64,000 nucleotides of DNA from contig NZ_JAIQZJ010000003.1 of the NCBI RefSeq assembly GCF_020073815.1, positions 186,001 to 250,000 on the forward strand, given 5' to 3'. Position numbers and translations under genes: made by a program. Under the pieces are notes generated by a model that saw only the letters and a program-made list of their open reading frames with translations, was not told the origin of the DNA and ran no database searches. Below, piece by piece: positions 19,456-27,149 of the stretch. Within the stretch, counting starts at the first letter, position 1, and every line of letters starts with the position of its first letter. Origin of the DNA: Nocardioides mangrovi (GTDB taxonomy: Bacteria > Actinomycetota > Actinomycetes > Propionibacteriales > Nocardioidaceae).

Positions 19456-19561
19456 ATCGCCGGCCCCCCAGCCGTGCCTGCCCCGTGCACGGTGCACGGC
19501 ATCTCAGGCGATCGGACGGAACGCTAGGGCCCGGATTCACAGGAACTGAGGGTCCTGCGGC

Positions 19562-19592
19562 GATCTTGAGCCAATCTTTGGAGGATCTTGAG
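19562..19592. promoter_or_regulatory. Three 11-bp direct repeats in the divergent promoter region
   Basis: GATCTTGAG (19562), AATCTTTGG (19573) and GATCTTGAG (19584) recur at an exact 11-bp step between the DUF11 gene and the molybdoenzyme gene. Tandem 11-bp repeats are the usual footprint of OmpR/PhoB-family regulators. The regulator is unknown; the word differs from the candidate box before the MprA-like gene. Confidence 0.45.
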
Positions 19593-19641
19593 TGCCCGGC
19601 CGCAGACCAATCAGATGCGGCCGCCGCGACGAACCACGGGC

Positions 19642-21129
19642 ATGATCCAGCGACTCGTCCGTGCCCTCCTCGGTGTCCTCTCCGCGCTCGTCGGGGTGGC
19701 CGCTGGGCACCTGGTCGCGTCCCTGACTGACCCGACCTCCTCACCGGTGCTCGCCGTCGGCTCGGGCGTGATCGATCGCACCCCGACGCCGCTGAAGGAG
19801 TGGGCGATCGCCCATTTCGGCACCCACGACAAGGACGTGCTCGTCGGCTCGGTGATGGTCGGGGTGCTGCTGCTGGCCGCCGTCGCGGGCCTGCTCACCC
19901 TGCGGCGCTTCTGGTACGGCGCCGTGCTGCTCGCGATGCTGACCGTCATCCCGGCGGTCCTCGCCTCGAACGTGCTCCCGAGCCTGGTCGCCGCCGTCAC
20001 CGGGGTCGCCGCCCTCGCCTGGCTGACCCGCGTCGCGCCCGAGCCGGAGGGAGGGACCGGGGAGGGACCGGGGCGCCGCGGCGTGCTCATCGCCGGCGGC
20101 ACGCTCGCGGTCGCCGCGATCGCGATGGGCTCCGCGGGGCGGTGGATCACGTCGTACCGGACCCGCACGACGGTGGTCGACCTGCCGGCGGCGACCGACG
20201 CGGCGAAGGCGCTCCCGAAGGGGCTGGACTCGCGGGTGCCGGGGATCACGGCCTTCCGCACGCCCTCGTCGGACTTCTACCGCGTCGACACCCGGCTGGT
20301 GCTCCCGATCGTGGACGTCGACAGCTGGACGCTGACCATCGACGGGGACGTGGGGCGCGAGGTGACCTTCACCTTCGACGACCTGCTCGCGATGCCGCTG
20401 ATCGAGCGGGACATCACGCTGACCTGCGTCTCCAACGAGGTCGGGGGGAAGTACGTCGGCGGGGCGCGCTGGCTCGGCGTACGGCTCCAGGACCTGCTGG
20501 ATCGCGCCGACATCTCGTCGACCTCGGCCGACCAGATCCTCTCGACCGACGTCGACGGGATGACCATCTCGACGCCGCTCGACGTCGCCACCGACGGCCG
20601 GGACGCGATGATCGCCGTCGGCATGAACGGCACGTCGCTCCCGCAGGAGCACGGCTTCCCGGCCCGGATGGTGGTGCCCGGCCTCTACGGTTTCGTCAGC
20701 GCCTGCAAGTGGATCACCCGGATGACCCTGACGACGTACGCCGAGCAGGACGCCTACTGGACCAAGCGCAAGTGGGCCACCGACGCCCCGATCAAGATCG
20801 CCAGCCGCGTCGACACCCCCAAGCCGCTCGCCACCGTCGACGCCGGCCGCACCGTGATCGGCGGCATCGCCTGGGCGCAGCACCAGGGGGGCGTCTCGAG
20901 GGTGGAGGTGAAGGTCGACGACGGCGAGTGGCAGCAGGCCCGCCTCGGCCCGTCCGCCGGCTCCGACTACTGGCGCCAGTGGTACCTCCCCTGGACCGCC
21001 GAGCCCGGCCAGCACGCCATCTCCTGCCGCGCCACCGCAGGCGACGGCGACCTGCAGACCACCGAGCGCGCCTCCCCCTTCCCCGACGGCTCCTCCGGCA
21101 TCCAGGAGATCGTGGTCACCGTCAGCTGA
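19642..21129 (+). CDS. Membrane-anchored sulfite oxidase-type molybdopterin oxidoreductase
   Basis: 495 residues if the start is ATG 19642; upstream TTG 19588 and ATG 19615 are possible. About 165 N-terminal residues form several transmembrane helices (LVRALLGVLSALVGVAAGHL, MVGVLLLAAVAGLL, AVLLAMLTVIPAVLASNVL). An RRG stretch and a further hydrophobic segment (GVLIAGGTLAVAAIAMGSAG) precede the catalytic domain, hinting at Tat-like export. The Moco domain shows SWTLTIDGDV and the Mo-ligand Cys262 in LTCVSNEVGG; the C-terminal dimerisation domain begins near KIASRVDTP. Catalysis is thus extracytoplasmic. Substrate (sulfite, methionine sulfoxide or other) is unknown, and no heme partner gene is near. 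Confidence 0.85.
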   Translation: MIQRLVRALLGVLSALVGVAAGHLVASLTDPTSSPVLAVGSGVIDRTPTPLKEWAIAHFGTHDKDVLVGSVMVGVLLLAAVAGLLTLRRFWYGAVLLAMLTVIPAVLASNVLPSLVAAVTGVAALAWLTRVAPEPEGGTGEGPGRRGVLIAGGTLAVAAIAMGSAGRWITSYRTRTTVVDLPAATDAAKALPKGLDSRVPGITAFRTPSSDFYRVDTRLVLPIVDVDSWTLTIDGDVGREVTFTFDDLLAMPLIERDITLTCVSNEVGGKYVGGARWLGVRLQDLLDRADISSTSADQILSTDVDGMTISTPLDVATDGRDAMIAVGMNGTSLPQEHGFPARMVVPGLYGFVSACKWITRMTLTTYAEQDAYWTKRKWATDAPIKIASRVDTPKPLATVDAGRTVIGGIAWAQHQGGVSRVEVKVDDGEWQQARLGPSAGSDYWRQWYLPWTAEPGQHAISCRATAGDGDLQTTERASPFPDGSSGIQEIVVTVS

Positions 21130-21141
21130 GCTCTTCCGCCC

Positions 21142-21302
21142 GTTGAGGTGCGAGTGCGCGCCAGCGCGGGAGCCTCGAAACCCGGCGAGCTGACCTTCGG
21201 CATGCGGGAGGACACGTACTGCTCGCCGACAGGCAGCAAAGGCGGCGCGGCGCGCTTCGGGTCGACGTCGCCTCCCGGGTTTCCGGTGGTCTCGGCACGG
21301 TG
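21142..21302. repeat. Intergenic tandem repeat, copy 1
   Basis: About 161 bp starting GTTGAGGTGCGAG and holding GGCGAGCTGACCTTCGGC and CTGCTCGCCGACAGGCAGCA. It is repeated next to it with moderate divergence. No gene is visible; short open frames here are chance. Confidence 0.8.
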
Positions 21303-21464
21303 GTTGAGGTGTGAGGAGCGCCAGCGACGAGCCTCGAAAACCGGCGAGCTGACCTTCGGCCTACGGGAGGACACGGACTGCTCGCCGACAGGCAGCAAAG
21401 GCGGGTACGCCGCGCTCCCGGTCACCGCCGCCCCCGAACTTTCCGGTAAGTGCCAACCCGGTGG
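21303..21464. repeat. Intergenic tandem repeat, copy 2
   Basis: Second ~162-bp unit, sharing with copy 1 the opening GTTGAGGTG word, the GGCGAGCTGACCTTCGGC block, the GGGAGGACACG block and the CTGCTCGCCGACAGGCAGCA block. A third opening starts at 21465 but breaks off after ~40 bp. Confidence 0.8.
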
Positions 21465-21503
21465 TTGAGGTGCGAGGAGCGCCAGCGACGAGCCTCGAAA
21501 CCC
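21463..21503 (+). repeat. REP-like terminal repeat left of the DUF222-HNH gene
   Basis: About 40 bp beginning TGGTTGAGGTGCGAGGAGCG and ending CGAGCCTCGAAACC. The same sequence, one base different, lies inverted at 22993-23034 on the other side of the gene. Confidence 0.85.
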
Positions 21504-21610
21504 CGGAAAGCCAACCATGACCTGGTGTCCGGGGAGTCGACTGTCGGCGGTCGACGAGCCGGCTTTCCGGCGCGGGACCACGGCTCGGGATCGTGACCAT
21601 CCTGTGACCC

Positions 21611-21636
21611 CAGAACCCTGTGGATACGGGGTTCTG
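21611..21636. promoter_or_regulatory. Inverted repeat upstream of the DUF222-HNH gene
   Basis: CAGAACCC and GGGTTCTG, 8-bp perfect arms around a 10-nt spacer, 40 nt before the start codon. It could be an operator or part of the mobile unit. The rest of 21504-21675 shows nothing else. Confidence 0.4.
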
Positions 21637-21675
21637 AGCATCATCAGTGTCGGTGGCCAGTGCTTGAGTTGAGGC

Positions 21676-22938
21676 ATGGCAACAAGCGCGACTCCCACCC
21701 ACCGAGTATCGGTGGCGATCGCGCACGCCAGTGCTGATCTGACCTCCGTCGCCGACACTGCCGCATGGTCGATGAGCGACACCGAGGCAGCCAGTGCTCT
21801 CGTCGAGCTTCAGTCACTGAAGGCGCAGGTCGCCGAGCTCGAGGCCCGCGTCGCCAGGCACGCCGACGACCAACACGTCGGGCAGGACAGGGGCGCGTCC
21901 TCGACCGCGGTGTGGCTCGCGAACCAGACCCGGACCACCCGCGCGGCCGCGCACAGCATCGTGAAGCTCGGCAAGGACCTCCACGCCCACCCGTTCACCC
22001 GTCAGGCGCTGGCTGCCGGGGTGATCGGTCGCGACCAGGCCCGGGTCATCCTGCGGTGGGTCGACACCCTCCCCGACGAGACCACCGCCGAGCAGAAGAC
22101 CACGGCCGAGCAGCACCTCCTCGACCTCGCGATGGACCACGACGCCACAGCCTTGGACCGGCTCGGCCGGCGGTTGTGGGAGGTCATCGACCCCGACGGC
22201 GCCGACGCCCGCGAGGCCGAGATCCTCGAACGCCAAGAGGCCAAGGCGCTGCGATCGATGTACCTGAAGGTCTGGGAGGACGGCGACGGCTCGACCTGTG
22301 GGGCGTTCAAGATGCCGCAGCTCGGTGGCGCCGCGTTGCGGAAGATCCTGGCCGCGGTGATGGCTGCTAAGCACCAGAACGCCACCAAGGGCGCCGGCAC
22401 CGGCCACCTCGCCGCTGTCCGGACCGGGCCGGAGGCTCAGGGGCAGGCGTTCTACGAGCTCCTCATGCGGTTCCCGAAGAACAAGCTCCCCAAGCTCGGC
22501 GGCCTCAACGCCACCCTGCTCGTGACGATCTCCGAGGAGTCGCTGCTGGGGCGGCGGGAGCAGGCCGGGACCATCCTCGACACCGGCGACCGCATCTCAC
22601 CCGCCCTCGCGAGGCAGCTGGCCTGCGAGGCCGGGATCCTCTCCGTCGTCCTCGGCGGCGAGTCCGAGGTCCTCGACCTCGGCCGCGAGCAACGGCTCCA
22701 CTCCCAGGCCCAACGGATCGCGATCACCATCAGACAGGGTGGCCAGTGCGCGACCGAGGGCTGCGACCGGACCAACGGGCTGCACGCCCACCACCTCATC
22801 GAGTGGGCCAAGGGTGGACCCACCGACCTCGCCAACGCCGTCGGACTGTGCCACTGGCACCACATGCGTGCCCACGACAACGCGTACGGCATGAGCCGCG
22901 GCCCGAACGGGTCGGTCACCTTCCACCGGCGCGAATAG
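21676..22938 (+). CDS. DUF222 / HNH endonuclease family protein
   Basis: 420 residues. The N-terminal ~300 residues are the helical DUF222 domain (SALVELQSLKAQVAELEARV, ARVILRWVDTLPDE). The C-terminus is an HNH nuclease: CATEGCDRTNGLHAHHLIEWAKGGPTDLANAVGLCHWHH, quoted here as the zinc pair CATEGC, the HAHHLIEW core and the closing CHWHH. It belongs to the 13E12 repeat family, which is multicopy in mycobacteria and Nocardioides. Short repeats flank the gene in inverted orientation, which suggests a homing or repeat-associated mobile unit. The actual target DNA is unknown. Confidence 0.85.
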   Translation: MATSATPTHRVSVAIAHASADLTSVADTAAWSMSDTEAASALVELQSLKAQVAELEARVARHADDQHVGQDRGASSTAVWLANQTRTTRAAAHSIVKLGKDLHAHPFTRQALAAGVIGRDQARVILRWVDTLPDETTAEQKTTAEQHLLDLAMDHDATALDRLGRRLWEVIDPDGADAREAEILERQEAKALRSMYLKVWEDGDGSTCGAFKMPQLGGAALRKILAAVMAAKHQNATKGAGTGHLAAVRTGPEAQGQAFYELLMRFPKNKLPKLGGLNATLLVTISEESLLGRREQAGTILDTGDRISPALARQLACEAGILSVVLGGESEVLDLGREQRLHSQAQRIAITIRQGGQCATEGCDRTNGLHAHHLIEWAKGGPTDLANAVGLCHWHHMRAHDNAYGMSRGPNGSVTFHRRE

Positions 22939-22992
22939 GCCAACCCGGCACACGCTCACACCTTCCCCCGGACGCCGACTCCCGGCTCCCCG

Positions 22993-23034
22993 GGTTTCGA
23001 GGCTCGTCGCTGACGCTCCTCGCACCTCAACCAG
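22993..23034 (-). repeat. REP-like terminal repeat right of the DUF222-HNH gene
   Basis: Reverse complement of the repeat at 21463-21503 with a single base change over 40 bp. A shorter piece (CGCACCTCAACCAGCGA) recurs at 23062-23078, 15 to 45 bp before the SigK-type promoter. Confidence 0.85.
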
Positions 23035-23100
23035 CGAGCCTCTTGCGCGCTTGCACGCCTTCGCACCTCAACCAGCGATCCAGCGCGTTGAAAAGAAGGA

Positions 23101-23129
23101 CCAATCCGGTCCGGCGAGGCTGCCGAATC
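23101..23129 (+). promoter_or_regulatory. SigK-type promoter of the fasciclin-sigK operon
   Basis: CCAATC (23101-23106) and CCGAATC (23123-23129) are 16 nt apart, 39 nt before the fasciclin ATG. From memory, mycobacterial SigK promoters of mpt70 and mpt83 have CCATCC and CCGAATC elements, so this is a good match and implies SigK autoregulation. Confidence 0.6.
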
Positions 23130-23167
23130 CCTTCCCGACCAGACCCCCACGGGAAGGCACCACGATC

Positions 23168-23827
23168 ATGAACCGCTCCCTCCGCCGTACGACCGGTCTC
23201 GCGGCCATCGCGCTGACCGCCACCCTCGGGCTCGCTGCTTGTGGCAGCGACGACAGCGACGGTGGTGCGACCGACACCCCGACCTCGAGTGCTCCGAGCT
23301 CCGACACGATGAGTGACTCGCCGTCCGAGGCGAGCGGCGCCGCGGCGCAGACCTTCGGTGACGGGTGCGCGGCCGTGCCGACGTCCGGTGACGGGTCGTT
23401 CGACGGCATGGCGACCGAGCCGGTCGCCACCGCCGCGAGCGCCAACCCGCTGCTGAAGACGCTCGTCGCCGCCGTCACCAAGGCCGGCCTCGTCGACACG
23501 CTCAACTCCGCCGACGGGATCACCGTCTTCGCGCCCACCGACGACGCGTTCGGGAAGATCCCGAAGAAGACGCTGAACGCGGTGCTGGCCGACAAGGCCA
23601 CGCTGACCAAGATCCTGACCTACCACGTGGTTCCGGGCCAGCTGTCGCCCGACGACATCGCCGGCACCCACAAGACCCTCGAGGGCGAGAAGCTCACCGT
23701 CGACGGGTCGGGCGAATCCTTCACCGTCGGAACGGGTAAGGCCAACGTCATCTGCGGCAACATCCCGACCGCGAACGCGACCGTCTACGTGATCGACTCG
23801 GTCCTCATGCCGGGATCGATGAGCTGA
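23168..23827 (+). CDS. Fasciclin-domain lipoprotein (MPT70/MPT83-like)
   Basis: 219 residues, ATG 23168 with GGGAAGG upstream. A lipoprotein signal ends LAAC (Cys25), then a Ser/Thr/Asp-rich linker to ~60, and one FAS1 domain (about 85-217) with the H1 motif ITVFAPTDDAFGKIP and the H2 region LTYHVVPGQLSP. It should sit on the outer membrane face; FAS1 domains mediate adhesion. In Mycobacterium tuberculosis the FAS1 proteins MPT70 and MPT83 are the main SigK targets. Here the homologue is placed directly before sigK, 27 nt apart, behind a SigK-like promoter. Confidence 0.9.
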   Translation: MNRSLRRTTGLAAIALTATLGLAACGSDDSDGGATDTPTSSAPSSDTMSDSPSEASGAAAQTFGDGCAAVPTSGDGSFDGMATEPVATAASANPLLKTLVAAVTKAGLVDTLNSADGITVFAPTDDAFGKIPKKTLNAVLADKATLTKILTYHVVPGQLSPDDIAGTHKTLEGEKLTVDGSGESFTVGTGKANVICGNIPTANATVYVIDSVLMPGSMS

Positions 23828-23854
23828 CACCCACCCCTAGGCAAGGATCGACAC

Positions 23855-24463
23855 GTGGACCATCGCGGCCCCGCCGAGACCGGCGCTCCGTCCCCTGAGG
23901 ACGGAGCGCCCGTCGGCGCCCCCGATCTCGGCGACCTGCTGCGCCGGGCGGGGCGCGGCGACGAGCAGGCCTTCGCCCGCCTGTACGACCTCGTCGCGGC
24001 CCGCGCGTACGGCCTCGCCGTCCGCGTGGTCCGCGACCGGGCCCAGGCGGAGGAGGTCACCCAGGAGGCCTTCCTCGAGATCTGGCGTACGGCGAGCCGC
24101 TACGACCCCGATCGCGGGAGCGCGCTCTCCTGGATGCTCACCATCACCCACCGGCGTGCCGTCGACCGGGTCCGGTCGGCCGAGGCGGCCACCCGCCGCG
24201 ACCTGACCTACCAGCACCAGAACCAGTCCGTCGACCACGACGCGACCGCCGAGGCCGTCCAGGCCTCGCTCGACGCCCACCGGGTCCGCAGCGCCATGGC
24301 GGCCCTCACCGAGGTGCAGCGCGAGGCCGTCAGCCTCGCCTACCTCGGTGGCTACACCCACACGGAGGTGGCGACCATGCTCGACCTACCGGTCGGCACC
24401 GCCAAGACCCGCATCCGCGACGGCCTGATCCGGCTGCGCGACGCGATGGGGGTCGGATCATGA
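23855..24463 (+). CDS. sigK: ECF sigma factor SigK
   Basis: 202 residues, GTG start with AAGGA seven bases upstream. Sigma region 2 (AFARLYDLVAARAYGLAVRV, EEVTQEAFLEIWRTASRYDP) and region 4 (AMAALTEVQREAVSLAYLGG, VGTAKTRIRDGLIRLR) are complete, with no C-terminal extension. It directs RNA polymerase to envelope and lipid genes. It overlaps rskA by 4 nt, the classical sigma/anti-sigma arrangement. The gene set downstream matches the M. tuberculosis Rv0449c-Rv0444c locus, which supports the SigK name over other ECF groups. Confidence 0.9.
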   Translation: MDHRGPAETGAPSPEDGAPVGAPDLGDLLRRAGRGDEQAFARLYDLVAARAYGLAVRVVRDRAQAEEVTQEAFLEIWRTASRYDPDRGSALSWMLTITHRRAVDRVRSAEAATRRDLTYQHQNQSVDHDATAEAVQASLDAHRVRSAMAALTEVQREAVSLAYLGGYTHTEVATMLDLPVGTAKTRIRDGLIRLRDAMGVGS

Positions 24464-25197
24464 CCACGCCCCAGGAGTTCCACGCCATGACCGGTGCCTA
24501 CGCCGTCGACGCGCTCGACGACACCGAGCGTGCCGCCTTCGAGGAGCACCTCACGGAGTGCCCCGACTGCCGCGCGGAGGTCGCCAGCCTCCGCGAGGCC
24601 GCCGCCCTGCTCGCCGAGACGACCGCGATCGAGCCGCCCGCCGCCCTGCGCGACCGGGTGCTCGCCGACATCACCTCCGTGCGGCCGCTGCCGCCCGAGG
24701 TCCCGGCGCCCGTCGTCCCCCTCGCGGAGCGTCGTCGCCGCCGGCCCCGGCTGCTGCTCGCCGCCGCGGCCGCGGTCGTGCTCGTCGGCGCCGGAGCCGT
24801 CGTCTGGCAGCAGCCCTGGGACGACAGCAGCACCACCCAGCTGACCGGTGCCGCGGCGGTGCTCGCCGCCTCCGACGCCCGCAGCACCTCGCTCGACTTC
24901 CCCAGCGGTGCGTCGGCGACCGTCACCCACTCCGACTCGCTCGGCGAGGCGGTCATCGTCACGAAGAAGATGCCGGCGCCGCCGGCCGGCAAGGTCTACC
25001 AGCTCTGGCTCGACCAGCCCGGCGTCGGCATGGTCTCGGCCGGCGTGATGCCGGTCGAGGAGGACCAGACGGTCCTGCTCACCGGCGACGCCGCGACCGC
25101 CACCGGGGCCGGCATCACCGTCGAGCCGGAGGGCGGCTCGGACGCGCCGACCTCCAAGCCGATCGCGCTCTTCGACTTCGGGAGGTCCAAGGCGTGA
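24460..25197 (+). CDS. rskA: Anti-sigma-K factor RskA
   Basis: 245 residues. The N-terminal zinc-type anti-sigma domain has His30, Cys34 and Cys37 in EEHLTECPDC. A basic stretch (RRRRRPR) and one transmembrane helix (about 95-115) follow, then the extracytoplasmic RskA domain with KVYQLWLD and FDFGRSK. It holds SigK at the membrane and is cut by regulated proteolysis to free it; redox sensing by the Cys pair has been reported for the mycobacterial protein. It overlaps both neighbours by 4 nt. Confidence 0.92.
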   Translation: MTTPQEFHAMTGAYAVDALDDTERAAFEEHLTECPDCRAEVASLREAAALLAETTAIEPPAALRDRVLADITSVRPLPPEVPAPVVPLAERRRRRPRLLLAAAAAVVLVGAGAVVWQQPWDDSSTTQLTGAAAVLAASDARSTSLDFPSGASATVTHSDSLGEAVIVTKKMPAPPAGKVYQLWLDQPGVGMVSAGVMPVEEDQTVLLTGDAATATGAGITVEPEGGSDAPTSKPIALFDFGRSKA

Positions 25198-27149
25198 CCT
25201 CTCCCCGCAGGATCGCCGTCGTCGGCTCGGGCGTCGCCGGTCTCGTGGCGGCGTACGTCGCAGCTCGACCGGACAACCACGCGCACGTCACACTCTACGA
25301 GGCCGACGACCGGCTCGGCGGCCACGCCGACACCCACCGCGTCGACGGCCACGCGATCGACACCGGCTTCATCGTCCACAACGAGCGCACCTACCCGACG
25401 CTGCTCCGGCTCTTCCGCGAGCTCGGCGTGCCCACCCAGGACTCCGAGATGTCGCTGTCGGTCCGCGACGACGCCACCGGGCTCGAGTACGCCGGCGCGC
25501 TCGGCCCGCGCGGACTCTTCCCGCGCACACGCAACCTGACCGACCCGCGCTACCTGCGGATGCTGGCCGAGATCCCCCGCTTCCACCGGCACGCGAAGCG
25601 GCTGATGTCGCAGGACGGCGACGACCTGACGCTCCGGGCGTTCCTGGAGCGGGGCGGGTTCACGGCGTACTTCCGCCGCCACTTCATGGAGCCGCTGGTC
25701 GCCGCGGTCTGGTCGTGCGACCCGGCGGTGGCGCTCGACTACCCCGCGCGCTACCTCTTCACCTTCCTCGAGCACCACGGGATGCTCGGCGTCTTCGGCT
25801 CCCCGCAGTGGAAGACCGTCTCCGGCGGCTCGCACACCTACGTCGACCGGGTCGCGGCCGGGCTGCACGAGGTCCGCACCGGCACCAAGATCACCTCCGT
25901 CCTCGAGACCGCCGCCGGCGTCGAGGTCACCGACGGCAACGGCCGGGTCCTCACGTACGACGCGGTCGTGATCGCCACCCACCCGGACCAGGCGCTGGCG
26001 ATGCTCGCCGAGCCGACGCCGGCGCAGCGCGAGGTGCTGGGCGCGATCACCTACTCCCCCAACGTCGCGCTCCTGCACACCGACACCCGGCTCCTCCCGC
26101 ACGCGGAGGGCGCCCGCGCGTCCTGGAACTTCCGCCGCCCGGTCGAGGACCGCGGTCACGTCACGGTCACCTACGACCTCACCCGGCTGCAGCGGCTCCC
26201 CACCGACACCCACTACCTCGTGACCCTCGGCGGCGAGCACCTCGTCGACCCCGCGGCGGTGATCGAGCGGCGCGAGTACGCCCACCCGCTCTACACCCCG
26301 GCCTCGGTCGCCGCCCAGGCGCGGCTGCCGGAGATCTCGACCGATCGACTCGCCTTCGCCGGTGCCTACCACGGCTGGGGCTTCCACGAGGACGGCGCGC
26401 GCTCGGGGCGCGCCGCTGCGGAGCGGCTGGGGCTCGGATGGGGGGAGTCCCAGCCGCCCGCCGCGGAACCCGGTGTCTACGCGACCACCATCCGCCACAC
26501 CCGTCGTACGCCGTGGCGGCGGTCGTTCACCCACCGATCGCACACCTGGCTCGTCGACCTCGACGACCTGCCCGACCACGGCCTCCTCGGCCGGTTCGAG
26601 GCCCGCGACCACCTGGGCGACCCCGACCGCAGCATCCGCGACAACCTGGCCGCCTTCCTGGCGCGCGAGGGCGTGGAGCTCGGCGCCGGCCGGGTGCTGA
26701 TGGCCGCCCACCCACGGGCGTTCGGCTTCTGCTTCAACCCGATCAGCGTCTTCTGGGTCCGCCCGGAGCACGACCGGCCGTGCGTCGTCGTCGAGGTGCA
26801 CAACACCTACGGCGACCGGCACGCCTACCTCGTCCACCCCGACGCCCAGGGCCGGGCGACGACGCCCAAGGCGATGTACGTCTCGCCCTTCCACGGCACC
26901 GACGGCACCTACGACCTGGCCGTTCCCGAGCCGACCCGACGGCTTCACGTGGCCGTCACGCTGACCACCGACGATGGAGCCCGGTTCAGCGCGTCGCTCG
27001 CCGGTCACCGCACCGACCACGGCGCCCTGCGTGCCGCACCGGCCGCCCTGACGGGCGCCGTGCTGATCCGACTGCACGGGATCGCGCTGTGGCTGCGCCG
27101 CCTGCCGATCCGCCCCCGACCCGACCACCACCAGGAGGGAGTCCGGTGA
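25194..27149 (+). CDS. FAD-dependent amine-oxidase-like protein fused to DUF1365
   Basis: 651 residues, GTG start inside the rskA stop with GGGAGG upstream. Residues 1 to ~415 are a flavin oxidoreductase with the dinucleotide motif VVGSGVAGLVAAY (GSGVAG at 11-16), ADDRLGGHADT and the C-terminal AGAYHGWGFHEDGARSG. Residues ~425-645 are DUF1365 (IRHTRRTPWRRSFTHRSHTW, AHPRAFGFCFNPISVFWV, KAMYVSPFHGTDGTYDL). In M. tuberculosis these are two adjacent genes (Rv0449c and Rv0448c); here no stop or start separates them. The flavin half probably reduces, oxidises or desaturates the modified acyl chains made by the methyltransferases that follow; DUF1365 has no proven activity. Confidence 0.88.
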   Translation: MTSPRRIAVVGSGVAGLVAAYVAARPDNHAHVTLYEADDRLGGHADTHRVDGHAIDTGFIVHNERTYPTLLRLFRELGVPTQDSEMSLSVRDDATGLEYAGALGPRGLFPRTRNLTDPRYLRMLAEIPRFHRHAKRLMSQDGDDLTLRAFLERGGFTAYFRRHFMEPLVAAVWSCDPAVALDYPARYLFTFLEHHGMLGVFGSPQWKTVSGGSHTYVDRVAAGLHEVRTGTKITSVLETAAGVEVTDGNGRVLTYDAVVIATHPDQALAMLAEPTPAQREVLGAITYSPNVALLHTDTRLLPHAEGARASWNFRRPVEDRGHVTVTYDLTRLQRLPTDTHYLVTLGGEHLVDPAAVIERREYAHPLYTPASVAAQARLPEISTDRLAFAGAYHGWGFHEDGARSGRAAAERLGLGWGESQPPAAEPGVYATTIRHTRRTPWRRSFTHRSHTWLVDLDDLPDHGLLGRFEARDHLGDPDRSIRDNLAAFLAREGVELGAGRVLMAAHPRAFGFCFNPISVFWVRPEHDRPCVVVEVHNTYGDRHAYLVHPDAQGRATTPKAMYVSPFHGTDGTYDLAVPEPTRRLHVAVTLTTDDGARFSASLAGHRTDHGALRAAPAALTGAVLIRLHGIALWLRRLPIRPRPDHHQEGVR

